A DNA stretch of 19,403 bases from Eubacterium sp. TM05-53 (GTDB lineage: Bacteria; Bacillota_I; Bacilli_A; Erysipelotrichales; Erysipelotrichaceae): the NCBI RefSeq assembly GCF_003436425.1, contig NZ_QSPK01000027.1, forward strand, positions 12,601-32,003. Direction: 5' to 3'. This document shows, piece after piece, positions 7,538 through 15,909 of this stretch. The position numbers and the translations under genes were made by a program. The stretch's first letter is position 1. Each line of letters starts with the position of its first letter. The notes below the pieces were generated by a model. The model ran no database searches and was not told where the DNA came from. It saw nothing but the letters and a program-made list of their open reading frames with translations.

Positions 7538-8535
7538 GGGAAATATGATACTTATAAAGGATCGACACTGTATTTGAACACAACCTTTTCTTCTAGATTG
7601 AAGAATAGGGAAATATGATACTTATAAAGGATCGACACTATTCTTTGACATCTTGCTCGGCGTCAGTTTTTTTGGGAAATATGATACTTATAAAGGATCG
7701 ACACTGATCTACTATACGACCATTATAAGTTGCTTTTTTTGGGGAAATATGATACTTATAAAGGATCGACACCAGAATTCTCCAGCAGACACTGACTTTA
7801 GTTCCGTCAGGGAAATATGATACTTATAAAGGATCGACACGATGGAAGAAGTCGCATTATCTAATGATATTTACAATAGGGAAATATGATACTTATAAAG
7901 GATCGACACTCAAGTTCATCGTAAGGCATTACGTAATAAATCTTTTTTTGGGAAATATGATACTTATAAAGGATCGACACTCGTCTACGGTTAAACGAAG
8001 TACGCGTGTTCGTGCGTCGTGGGAAATATGATACTTATAAAGGATCGACACTTACGACCATACTGCGTGTGAACAAGCCTTTTTGGCTTTGGGAAATATG
8101 ATACTTATAAAGGATCGACACTAATCCACTGCATCACGAGCAGCACACCCATTATCACAAGGGAAATATGATACTTATAAAGGATCGACACATACCTTTT
8201 ACAGCCTCACGTAAGTCAATAGTTAACAACGACTGGGAAATATGATACTTATAAAGGATCGACACTAACCATTATAGTTATACGCCTGACTTTGCGGTTG
8301 CTGAGGGAAATATGATACTTATAAAGGATCGACACGTTTCTAGTTCCATAATGGAACCTCCTTTCCGACCCTCTGTGGGGAATATGATACTTATAAAGGA
8401 TCGACACTGTTAAACATATATATTTGAAATTACCGTCTGTATATACATCGGGAAATATGATACTTATAAAGGATCGACACAAGCGTTGCATAGCTGTTTT
8501 TAAGCCAGGCTGATGGGGAAATATGATACTTATAA
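7538..8535 (+). CRISPR. CRISPR array 1: 14 full repeats, 14 spacers, truncated last repeat
   Basis: The 31-nt repeat begins GGGAAATATG and ends GATCGACAC. Full repeats start at 7538, 7608, 7674, 7742, 7810, 7879, 7950, 8021, 8091, 8161, 8235, 8305, 8377 and 8450. The one at 8377 has A4 changed to G. The last unit (8516-8535) keeps only the first 20 nt. Spacers are 35-43 nt, typical of type III. Within the repeat, GAT-A-CTT and AAG-G-ATC can form a weak stem with one mismatch around ATA. An 8-nt crRNA tag would then be ATCGACAC if Cas6 cuts in the usual place. The decayed repeat at the right end and the conserved leader at the left show plus-strand transcription. Confidence 0.98.
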
Positions 8536-8549
8536 GAATTTAATTGATT

Positions 8550-8576
8550 GAATACTAGAAATAGTATTCTTTTTTT
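8550..8576 (+). terminator. Trailer terminator of array 1
   Basis: Stem GAATACTA (8550-8557), loop GAAA, TAGTATTC (8562-8569), then seven T (8570-8576). An almost identical hairpin ends array 2. It should stop array transcripts before the cas operon, about 85 nt upstream of the first cas-associated gene. Confidence 0.82.
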
Positions 8577-8661
8577 GTTTTCTTTGTTTTCTTTAAATTT
8601 ATTTATGCTTAGGTTAATTAATTCCTGTTCCTTTACATATAGAAATGAAGGAGGGGATAAG

Positions 8662-9021
8662 ATGTTTGTTAATGTATCAAACCATCCAAGTGAGTTATGG
8701 TTGGATGATCAAAAAAAGAGTGCAATGCAATATGGTGAGGTAGTAGATCTTGCATTTCCTATGATATATAAGGGGTATGACAGTATTAAATATGATGAAT
8801 TGGTTGAATCGTATTATGAAAGAATAATGGATCTTTGTCCTGATGTTGTGATGGTTCAAGGAGAATTTGTCTTTACACATAGATTGGTGAATAAATTAAA
8901 GAATAGCGGTGTAAAAGTGGTGGCTGCTCGTAGTGAACGTAGCAGTTCAGAGTATAAGGATGAGAATGGTGTAATTCATAAGCAGAGTACTTTTGAATTT
9001 ATAGATTTTGTAGAATATTAA
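8662..9021 (+). CDS. CRISPR accessory protein, small Rossmann-like (paralog A)
   Basis: The protein has 119 aa. The start is the ATG after AAGGAGGGG, with a normal spacing; longer upstream readings run into the array terminator. The N-terminus MFVNVSNHPSELW with a following Gln, the GEVVDLAFP strand, the VVMVQGEFVFT core and the FEFIDFVEY end suggest a compact alpha/beta (Rossmann-like) fold. The SNHPS start recalls Csx15-type proteins and, more loosely, Csx16/Csx20, small type III accessory proteins linked to binding or breaking cyclic oligoadenylates; the family name is not certain. It is the first gene of the cas operon, 49 nt before cas6, with no clear promoter of its own seen in 8577-8661. 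A gap-free paralog (57 of 119 identical) is the last gene of the operon. The shared core SNH, GE.VD, MVQGEFVFT, VVAA.SER, FEFI.F.EY should hold the active or binding site. Confidence 0.8.
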   Translation: MFVNVSNHPSELWLDDQKKSAMQYGEVVDLAFPMIYKGYDSIKYDELVESYYERIMDLCPDVVMVQGEFVFTHRLVNKLKNSGVKVVAARSERSSSEYKDENGVIHKQSTFEFIDFVEY

Positions 9022-9070
9022 TTTTTATATTTAGAAACATGGTTATATAATGGTGCTAAGAGGGTTAAAT

Positions 9071-9808
9071 ATGCGATTAAAAATTGATTTATATAAAGAG
9101 AATTTCACAGTTCCTATTGGTTATAACCATATTCTTCAGGGGACAATCTATAATATGTTGAATTCTGAGGAAGAAGGAGCTTTTTACCACAATGAAGGTT
9201 ATCGATTGGATGAAAAAGTATATAAAATGTTCGTCTTTAGTAACCTGTTTGGAAGCTATTCGATTGTAAAGAAATCAATGGTTTTTAAAGATAAATTTTG
9301 TTTCTATATCAGTGCTATGGATGATTTCTTTATTGAAAAGATTTATGAATATTGTTCATCACATAAGTATTTAACTATGTTGAATCAAAAGGTATTAATT
9401 AAAGATATTCATATTATGAAAGAAGATCGAATACAAGGTGTAGAAAAAGTTTGGGTTAAAACACTATCACCAATTAGTGTGTATTCTACACAAGATGATT
9501 TCACAACGTACTACTCTCCGATTCAGGAAGAGTTTGAACAACTGATACGTCGTAATCTATTGAATAAAGTATATGCGTATGATTTGGATTATCAGCAGGA
9601 AGTATTTGACATTTTAGAAGTAAAGAATGTAAAGGAGAGAATGGTGAAGTATAAGGATTGTTTCTACAAAGCTTATCATTTAAAGATGAAAATTGAGGTT
9701 TCACCAAATTTACTACATTTGATTTATAATTCAGGGATTTCTTCGAAGGGCTCTTGTGGCTTTGGCATGATTGAGGTGTGCCATGAAAAAAACGATTTAT
9801 CTGTATAA
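9071..9808 (+). CDS. cas6: CRISPR endoribonuclease Cas6
   Basis: The protein has 245 aa. The ATG at 9071 has AAGAGGG 6 nt upstream; an earlier in-frame ATG at 9050 lacks a good site. Cas6 cuts the pre-crRNA within each repeat to give crRNAs with a short repeat-derived 5' tag. Family marks: N-terminal strand then GYNHILQGTIYNML, H40 in YHNEGY, YKMFVFS (51-57), LSPISVYS in mid-protein, and the C-terminal glycine-rich loop YNSGISSKGSCGFGMIEV (219-236), the hallmark of Cas6. By analogy with archaeal Cas6, Y27, H40 and a nearby Lys (K49 or K52) are candidate catalytic residues. It overlaps cas1 by 26 nt, implying coupled translation. Length is normal for the family. Confidence 0.93.
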   Translation: MRLKIDLYKENFTVPIGYNHILQGTIYNMLNSEEEGAFYHNEGYRLDEKVYKMFVFSNLFGSYSIVKKSMVFKDKFCFYISAMDDFFIEKIYEYCSSHKYLTMLNQKVLIKDIHIMKEDRIQGVEKVWVKTLSPISVYSTQDDFTTYYSPIQEEFEQLIRRNLLNKVYAYDLDYQQEVFDILEVKNVKERMVKYKDCFYKAYHLKMKIEVSPNLLHLIYNSGISSKGSCGFGMIEVCHEKNDLSV

Positions 9809-10760
9809 GAGTGGAACACTGAAAAGAAAAGATTTCTCTTTGGCATGTGTAACCAAGGATGAAACGATTCCAATTCCTATACGACAGGTGGATTTGATTA
9901 TTTGTTTTTCTGAAATCACAATGAATAAAAGAGTTCTTGAATTGTTGAATACATATGGAATCTCAATCTTTTTCTTTACTTATAATGCGAATTACATTGG
10001 ACAGTTTCTTCCTAAACAACACTATGATGGAAGTTGTTTAGTAAAACAGGTACATGCGTATGATGATGAAGATACTCGTTTATATATTGCGAAACAAATG
10101 ACGTATGCGAATCTTCATAATTGTCTTGCGGTTTTAAAGTATTATCAGAAAAAGGGTAGGTTTTTAGAAAGTGAAATTCTAGAAATTGAAAATTTAATTC
10201 AAACAATTAAACATAAGAATTCGATTAATGAGCTATTGTTACTTGAGGCAAGAGCAAAACAATTTTATTATCTTGGATTTGATGAGATCACAAAAAATAA
10301 GGATTTTATGTTTGTGAAAAGGATGGTATATCCACCAAAAAATGAAATGAATGCGATGATGAGTTATGGCTATTCACTGTTATATTCACACTATTTATCT
10401 GTGTTATATAGAAGTAGCTTATTACCTTCTATCAGCTTTATTCATAGTATTAGTAAGTCAAAGGATTCTTTACAATATGATTTGGCAGACATATTAAAAC
10501 CTGTTCTTGTAGATCGTTTGATTTTTAGATTGATTCGAAAGAATCAAGTGAAAAAAGATATGTTTGAATATGGTGCAGATGGAAGTTGTTACTTAAATGC
10601 AGAAGGTGCTTCATTTTTTGTGAAGGAATTTGATAAGCAGTTAAGAAAGTCCATTCATGATTATTCTTATAAAAGATTGATTTCAAAAGAAGTACATGAA
10701 TTATCAAATTATGTAAGAGGAAAGAGTGAGACATATACACCATTTCTTATAGATTGGTAG
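9783..10760 (+). CDS. cas1: CRISPR integrase Cas1
   Basis: The protein has 325 aa, starting at the ATG (MKKTIYLYKSG) preceded by GAGGTG inside the end of cas6. With Cas2 it inserts new spacers at the leader end of the arrays. The N-terminal beta domain (about 1-80) is followed by the helical catalytic domain. Metal ligands by family alignment are E155 (LLLEARAKQFYY), H221 (SFIHSIS), D233 and D236 (YDLADILKPVLVD). All are present, so it should be active. There is no fused reverse transcriptase or nuclease. The gap to cas2 is 8 nt. An adaptation module inside this type III operon means both arrays can be fed locally. Confidence 0.96.
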   Translation: MKKTIYLYKSGTLKRKDFSLACVTKDETIPIPIRQVDLIICFSEITMNKRVLELLNTYGISIFFFTYNANYIGQFLPKQHYDGSCLVKQVHAYDDEDTRLYIAKQMTYANLHNCLAVLKYYQKKGRFLESEILEIENLIQTIKHKNSINELLLLEARAKQFYYLGFDEITKNKDFMFVKRMVYPPKNEMNAMMSYGYSLLYSHYLSVLYRSSLLPSISFIHSISKSKDSLQYDLADILKPVLVDRLIFRLIRKNQVKKDMFEYGADGSCYLNAEGASFFVKEFDKQLRKSIHDYSYKRLISKEVHELSNYVRGKSETYTPFLIDW

Positions 10761-10768
10761 GAATTATT

Positions 10769-11032
10769 ATGTATGTGATATGTACATATGATGTGAATGA
10801 AAAGCGGTGTGATAAGTTAAAAAAGTTATTAAGACAATACTTATTTCATGTGCAGAAATCTGTTTTTGAAGGAGAACTAACACCTCATCAAATGAAGGAG
10901 CTTCAAGAAAAGATAAAGAAGATCATTCAGAGTGAGGATAGTGTGCAGTTTTATTATTGTTACAACAATAAGCAGGTTTATAAAGATAAATTAGGAAATA
11001 ATTCTGATTATTTAAACATAATTGAAGAGTAA
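10769..11032 (+). CDS. cas2: CRISPR adaptation protein Cas2
   Basis: The protein has 87 aa starting MYVICTYDVNEKRCDKLKKL; the ATG at 10769 follows a weak TAGGAA site and gives the normal Cas2 length. The first beta strand ends in the conserved Asp (D8). The ferredoxin-like pattern continues with YLFHVQKSVFEGELT and a late strand VQFYYCYNN. It forms the dimeric core of the Cas1-Cas2 integrase. It lies directly between cas1 and cas10 in the operon. Confidence 0.95.
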   Translation: MYVICTYDVNEKRCDKLKKLLRQYLFHVQKSVFEGELTPHQMKELQEKIKKIIQSEDSVQFYYCYNNKQVYKDKLGNNSDYLNIIEE

Positions 11033-11047
11033 AAAAGGAGAAGGAAA

Positions 11048-12589
11048 ATGAAGGAAGAATTATTAGAAAAAGAAGTTTTGGCAATGTATGACATTCGTGG
11101 CATTCAAGGCTATATTTTTAAAACAAATGCGGTTAAAGAGATTATTGGAGCTTCTAAGCTAGTCGATGATATTATCATCAATGGTTTAAAGGATTATGTA
11201 AAGAATTGTGTTTCACCTGAAGAAAAAGAATTGTACTTAGTCGAGTGGAATAATGGAGACACTGCAGATGCGTTTATAAAAGATGGATCTAAGGTTTTGA
11301 TGCAAGTTATGTTTGTCGGTGGTGGTAATGCCTATGTATTATTCAGAAATGGTTCGATTTGTTCAGAAGTAAATAGATACTTAGGAAAATATGTCTTAGA
11401 CAAAACGTATTCATTAAATGTTGCGATTGCGGTTATTGAAAAAACAGTTTCTTATACAGATGACTATCGAAGAATCAATATGGAAATGCGTAGAATTAAA
11501 GCGCATATGCCATTGTCAAAACCAGTTGGTGCCTTCTCGTTTACGGCAACTGATTCAATTACGGGTTTACCAATAACGGGTTGTGATTTGAAGTCAGTGA
11601 GTAAAAAGTATTATTGTACAGAATCTTTATTAAAGCGTAAGACAGCGGATACTTTACAAGAAAAAAATATTGAAAAAATCTTTGATAATATGGTTACACA
11701 AAAGGGGGATAATAGTACATTGGCATTGATTCACCTTGATGGGAATTCATTAGGTAAGCGAATTATGAATTTAATGCGTGATGTAAAAGATTACAAGACA
11801 GCAATCCAAAAGATGCGTCGCTTATCGAGTGGTATTGATAAAACATTTAAAGATACGTTTGATGAAATGACAAGTTGGATGGATAGTCAACAAGATAAAT
11901 TCAAAACAGACACAATGAAATATAGAAAGATTGTTGTGGCTGGGGATGACATTACGTTTGTATGTAATGCCAAATTAGCAATTCCGGCTGTTAAATATTT
12001 CTTAGAAAAATTAAATGAAAAGAAGACGGATTTCATCGAAACAGAAGAAGATAAAAATCCAATCTTTACAGCATGTGCGGGTATTGCCTTCTTTAATTCA
12101 CACTTCCCATTTTCAGATGCATATATGGTGGCTGAGGCATGTTGTGACAGTGCAAAGAAAAGAGCTAAGAGTACGGAGTGTTCAATTAGTGGAAAAGATC
12201 AGATTGTTGGAAACTTCTTTGATTTTCAAATGTGTACAAATGTGAATGCTTCTAATTTAGATGATTATAGAGATAAACATTATGTTACGAATGGTGAATC
12301 TATTATTCGACGACCTTATTATGTGAGTGTAGAAAACGACAAGGGATTGAATGTTAAAAACGAAAAGTATTCAGTTACTGAATTAGAAAATAAATTGAGT
12401 GTATTGTGTGGTCCAGAATTGCCTAGAAGCTTGGGTAAAGAAATTCGTAATGTGATTCCACAGGGAAATAATGAAATTAAAAAAGAAATTGCGTTCTTAA
12501 AGAGTCGTAAGCATGTGGGATTTGAAAGATTAGAAGAAGAAAAAGGCGTATGGTACGATGCGTGTGAACTGATGGATCTTCAGTTATAG
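11048..12589 (+). CDS. cas10: Type III Cas10, short form without HD domain
   Basis: The protein has 513 aa, with an ATG after AAAAAGGAGAAGGAAA. It is the large subunit of the type III effector. It starts directly with the first palm domain: MYDIRGIQGYIFKTNAVKEI (13-32) and IGASKLVDD, then FVGGGNAYVLF (89-99). Palm 2 has HLDGNSLGKRI (D231) and IVVAGDDITFV (295-305), so the usual GGDD is AGDD with both aspartates (D300, D301) kept. The N-terminal HD nuclease of most Cas10 proteins is absent, which also explains the short length; lack of HD is described as typical of subtype III-D. The C-terminus (about 440-513) is mostly helical. Cyclase activity (cyclic oligoadenylate from ATP) is plausible because both metal-binding aspartates are present, but the first glycine change makes this a point to test. 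The next gene is 14 nt downstream. Confidence 0.93.
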   Translation: MKEELLEKEVLAMYDIRGIQGYIFKTNAVKEIIGASKLVDDIIINGLKDYVKNCVSPEEKELYLVEWNNGDTADAFIKDGSKVLMQVMFVGGGNAYVLFRNGSICSEVNRYLGKYVLDKTYSLNVAIAVIEKTVSYTDDYRRINMEMRRIKAHMPLSKPVGAFSFTATDSITGLPITGCDLKSVSKKYYCTESLLKRKTADTLQEKNIEKIFDNMVTQKGDNSTLALIHLDGNSLGKRIMNLMRDVKDYKTAIQKMRRLSSGIDKTFKDTFDEMTSWMDSQQDKFKTDTMKYRKIVVAGDDITFVCNAKLAIPAVKYFLEKLNEKKTDFIETEEDKNPIFTACAGIAFFNSHFPFSDAYMVAEACCDSAKKRAKSTECSISGKDQIVGNFFDFQMCTNVNASNLDDYRDKHYVTNGESIIRRPYYVSVENDKGLNVKNEKYSVTELENKLSVLCGPELPRSLGKEIRNVIPQGNNEIKKEIAFLKSRKHVGFERLEEEKGVWYDACELMDLQL

Positions 12590-12603
12590 AAAGGGGTTTG
12601 GTT

Positions 12604-14634
12604 ATGGAAATTTCAATTCGATTATTAAGTGATCTATGTTGTTACTCAGGTGAAGTATATAATACAACCGTAGATACAGATGTTGTTTATGATGATTATG
12701 GTCTTCCATATATTCCTGCAAAAAGAATCAAGGGATGTATTCGTGAAGCAGCTTTAGAACTATATGAAATGGGTTTAATGCCACATTATAATGCGATTTT
12801 TGGAAAAGAAGGAAGCGATGCATCAGCTTTCACAATTTCAAATGCAAGATTAGAAAATTATGATGCGAGGGTAAATGGATTAAATAAGTTTAAAGATGCT
12901 GATTTTGTGAATCAACAAAAGGTATTGTCAGTTTATACATATTTAAGAACACAGACAGCTGTAGACTCAAAGACGGGTACGGCTATTGAAAATAGTTTAA
13001 GAACATTGCGCGTGATAAAAAAGGGATTGTTATTCAATGCGAATGTGGATTTAGAAAATAATGAATATTTAGAAGAATTCAAGAATGCAGTTTCTATGGT
13101 AAAACACATGGGCGTATCTAGAACTCGTGGTTTGGGTTTAGTTGAATTAAAGGTTGAAAATAGTTTAAGTACATCCGTAGATCATGTGTTGTTTAAAGAA
13201 AATGAATTGAAGGATGAGAATAGGATTTCATATACAATTCATTTGAATTCACCATTGATTTGTAAATCAGCACAGGGTAACCAGGCTAAAACTGAAGATT
13301 ATATTGCGGGAAGTAAAGTTTTAGGTTTGATTGCTCGAAGTATGGGTAATGATGCTTATCAAAAGGTTATGAATGATATTGTGGTTTCCAATGCTTATGT
13401 TTCATTGGGTGGGCAGCGTTCACTTCCAGGAAGAAATTCTTTGCAGAAAATAAAGAATCAATCTTATGTGGATGGCAAGATGGAAATCGTGGATATGATG
13501 TATTTTAAGAATGACAATGATAAAGAGCAGCGTACACCTGCAAATATTGATTATATGTCAGAAAAAAATGAAGTATTGTCTGTTGAAGAACAAATTTCAT
13601 ATCATCACCAACGTCCTAGTGATAAATCGATTGGTCGTGCTACAAGTGTTTCTGGACAATTTTATCAATTGGCTAGTATTTGTGAAGCACAGACTTTTAA
13701 GGGATTTATCTACGCAAATCGTGAAACGGCTAAACAAATCATGGATTCTGTTTCAAAACTTGGGCAAGTGCGAATGGGTTATGGAAGAAATAGCGAATTT
13801 GGACAGATTGATTTTACTTTAGATTCTGTTGAGAACGCGACAAACAAAGAGATATTGATTCATGATGCGGATTTATTATTGGCTTCAGATGCGATTTTAT
13901 ATAATAACAATGGAATGTTAGTGGCTGATGTAGATGCATTGAAGACTTATTTAAATGCATATTTTGGTGTAAATGACATCGAAATTGAGAGTCCATTCTT
14001 ATCTTATAATGCGATTGGTGGATTTAATGTTACTTGGAGAAGAAAGAAACAAATCTTTTCTGCCTTGTCTAAATCTTCTTGTATGAAAGTACATTCGGAT
14101 ACTGGTTTTAAGGCTAGTTATAATCATTCTTATTTTATAGGAGAAAGAATTTCTGAAGGTTTTGGAGAAGTGGTTTTTGAAAAGGTAAAAGAAAATGATT
14201 GTGTTTGTGTGTATAAACCATTCACAAAAGAGAAAAATATGAATAAAGATGTGGATTTAACAGTAATTAATTCGTTATTGGAAAAAGAATTCGAAGAATG
14301 CATGGATGAAAAAGTTCGTGAAGTTGTTGCGAATAATAAAATGAGCTCAGATCAGTTGAATCCAGCCTTATCTAAGATGCGTTTATTGTTTAGAACAAAA
14401 TCAAACTATGAAGATATGAAGAGTGAGTTTGAACAATTAGAGAGTGCCAATAAAGATAAGTGTGATTATTTGATGAAAGAACTTACAATGGATGTATTAA
14501 ATGATATTGAAAAAGAAATTCAAAATAGAGAATATGCAGACTTTAAACTGTCTTGGAGTGATAAAAAGAAATTTATTAAGTTGTATACGGCATATATTCG
14601 TGAATTGAAATATAGAGTGAAAGCGGGGGAATAG
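12604..14634 (+). CDS. Cas7-Cas5(Csx10)-Cas11 fusion, type III-D2 effector subunit
   Basis: The protein has 676 aa; ATG 7 nt after AAGGGG. Three parts are visible. Residues 1-205 are a Cas7/Csm3-like RAMP: D24/D26 in VDTDVVYDDYG at the position of the catalytic Asp, GLPYIPAKRIKGCIREAA (33-50), RTQTAVD with a tg-loop, and SRTRGLGLVEL. Residues of about 209-545 resemble Csx10 (Cas5 of III-D): YIAGSKVLGLIARSM, VRMGYGRNSEFGQI, IGGFNVTWRRK, and ERISEGFGEVVFEKV. Residues 546-676 are almost wholly helical and charged, which fits a Cas11 small subunit. This Cas7-Cas5-Cas11 order is the described architecture of the III-D2/III-Dv complex. If the Asp is catalytic, this Cas7 unit cuts target RNA. The Cas11 assignment rests on position and helicity, not on a motif. 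Confidence 0.85.
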   Translation: MEISIRLLSDLCCYSGEVYNTTVDTDVVYDDYGLPYIPAKRIKGCIREAALELYEMGLMPHYNAIFGKEGSDASAFTISNARLENYDARVNGLNKFKDADFVNQQKVLSVYTYLRTQTAVDSKTGTAIENSLRTLRVIKKGLLFNANVDLENNEYLEEFKNAVSMVKHMGVSRTRGLGLVELKVENSLSTSVDHVLFKENELKDENRISYTIHLNSPLICKSAQGNQAKTEDYIAGSKVLGLIARSMGNDAYQKVMNDIVVSNAYVSLGGQRSLPGRNSLQKIKNQSYVDGKMEIVDMMYFKNDNDKEQRTPANIDYMSEKNEVLSVEEQISYHHQRPSDKSIGRATSVSGQFYQLASICEAQTFKGFIYANRETAKQIMDSVSKLGQVRMGYGRNSEFGQIDFTLDSVENATNKEILIHDADLLLASDAILYNNNGMLVADVDALKTYLNAYFGVNDIEIESPFLSYNAIGGFNVTWRRKKQIFSALSKSSCMKVHSDTGFKASYNHSYFIGERISEGFGEVVFEKVKENDCVCVYKPFTKEKNMNKDVDLTVINSLLEKEFEECMDEKVREVVANNKMSSDQLNPALSKMRLLFRTKSNYEDMKSEFEQLESANKDKCDYLMKELTMDVLNDIEKEIQNREYADFKLSWSDKKKFIKLYTAYIRELKYRVKAGE

Positions 14635-14637
14635 AGG

Positions 14638-15909
14638 ATGAATTCAGTAGTGAAAAGAATAGTATATAGAATTGAATTGTTGTTTGTTTCTCCTGTGAAT
14701 GTTTCCTCAGGACTAGAAGGAACAACAGATAGTGATGTGCTTCGTGATTATGATGGACATCCATTCATTTCAGGAAGTTCAATTGCGGGTGCATTTAGAG
14801 CATATGTTCAATCTAAAAATAATGGAAATGACATCTTTGGTTTTGCAAATGATGAAGATGGCAAGATGAGTCCTGTATTTATTTCGGATTTAAAGTTTAA
14901 TAAGTCAGAGACAGATATTCGAGATAGTGTAGCTTTGGATGATAATAAGATTACGAAAGAAGGAGCTAAATTTGATTTTGAAGTTATTCAGGGAAATTCA
15001 AAGGGCTATTTCTATATTGAACTAACAATTCGTGAAAAGGATAATGAAGAATTGCTGGTAGGTACATTAAATGAAATCTTTAATGGTATTCATTTAAAAG
15101 AGATTCGTTTGGGTAGCAATAAAACAAGGGGTTATGGAATTATTGATATTGACCAAATTAAGAAGCGTGAATTCACAAAGAATAATTTCTTAGATTATAG
15201 AGATTGTTATAGAGAACCATTCTGGAAAAAGAATGTTAAAGCGTATGATTTGGATTATTCGACAAAAGGTCACATGGTGAGTATTGAAGTGCCATTGCGT
15301 TTAAAGGGTGGTATTTCCATTCGTAAGTATGCGGTTAAAAAGAATGCGCCAGACTTTGAACATATTATGGATCATGGATGTCCAGTTATTCCAGGAACAA
15401 GTATTATGGGTGCTTTGCGTCATCGAATTAAAGAAATCATTAAAGAATTAAATGTAAATAGTTCAACTGAACTAAATGCGAATAAGATGATTGATGAAAT
15501 GTTTGGTTTTGTGAGCGGTAAAGATGCACATATTTCGGGTGTAATAGTAGATGAAATGGTGATTGAAGGAGCAAAAGCTTTGGAGATGACTAGAACGGGT
15601 ATTTCTCGTTTTGAGAATTCAGCACGTAATGGTGCTTTGTATAAGGAAAAGACATATGTGAATGGAACTTTCACATTAAAACTTTCTATAAATAAAGAAA
15701 ATCCAAATATGGATTGGATTATTGGAATTCTTTTATTGGCAGTTAAAGATTTGCAGAATGGATTCCTAGCTGTAGGGGGACAGACTTCTATTGGTAGAGG
15801 TATTTTTGAGGCTAATGGGATATTAAAGATTGATGGTGAAGAAAATAAAGAAGATGCTTATATCGCATCATCAATCGAGAAGTATAAGGAGATGGATTAT
15901 GAACATTAA
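14638..15909 (+). CDS. Cas7-2x: two fused Cas7 (Csm3-like) domains
   Basis: The protein has 423 aa; ATG 3 nt after the previous stop. Two RAMP repeats follow each other. Domain 1 (about 7-180): SGLEGTTDSDVLRDYDGHPFISGSSIAGAFRAY split over 25-57, and the glycine loop RLGSNKTRGYGIIDI (157-171). Domain 2 (about 213-400): LRLKGGISIRKY, CPVIPGTSIMGALRHRI (248-264), and GGQTSIGRGIF (380-390). D31/D33 sit at the catalytic Asp position of Csm3 in domain 1; D239 is the nearest candidate in domain 2, so cleavage there is less sure. It should give two backbone units that hold the crRNA-target duplex and cut the RNA. Its 3' end overlaps csx19 by 11 nt. Confidence 0.88.
   Translation: MNSVVKRIVYRIELLFVSPVNVSSGLEGTTDSDVLRDYDGHPFISGSSIAGAFRAYVQSKNNGNDIFGFANDEDGKMSPVFISDLKFNKSETDIRDSVALDDNKITKEGAKFDFEVIQGNSKGYFYIELTIREKDNEELLVGTLNEIFNGIHLKEIRLGSNKTRGYGIIDIDQIKKREFTKNNFLDYRDCYREPFWKKNVKAYDLDYSTKGHMVSIEVPLRLKGGISIRKYAVKKNAPDFEHIMDHGCPVIPGTSIMGALRHRIKEIIKELNVNSSTELNANKMIDEMFGFVSGKDAHISGVIVDEMVIEGAKALEMTRTGISRFENSARNGALYKEKTYVNGTFTLKLSINKENPNMDWIIGILLLAVKDLQNGFLAVGGQTSIGRGIFEANGILKIDGEENKEDAYIASSIEKYKEMDYEH

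Noticed and set aside
8249..8491. Minus-strand ORF within array 1 with recurring SFISIIFP/LYKYHI motifs
   Set aside because: It is the reverse reading of CRISPR repeats and spacers; the protein repeats only mirror the DNA repeat.
7538..8535. Type II system or tracrRNA associated with the arrays
   Set aside because: No Cas9 and no anti-repeat outside the arrays; all cas genes are type III plus adaptation.
8577..8661. Promoter for the cas operon between array 1 terminator and the first accessory gene
   Set aside because: The stretch is very T-rich and several loose -35/-10 pairings are possible, none convincing.
8548..8661. Longer N-terminus for the first accessory protein
   Set aside because: It would start at a TTG in the terminator stem; the paralog and the AAGGAGGGG site both support the start at 8662.
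11048..11140. Possible HD nuclease domain at the Cas10 N-terminus
   Set aside because: The protein begins directly with the first palm domain (MYDIRGIQGYIF) and has no HD pair.
13511..13822. Plus-strand ORF inside the Cas7-Cas5-Cas11 gene
   Set aside because: Out-of-frame shadow of the real gene, without a domain or ribosome site.
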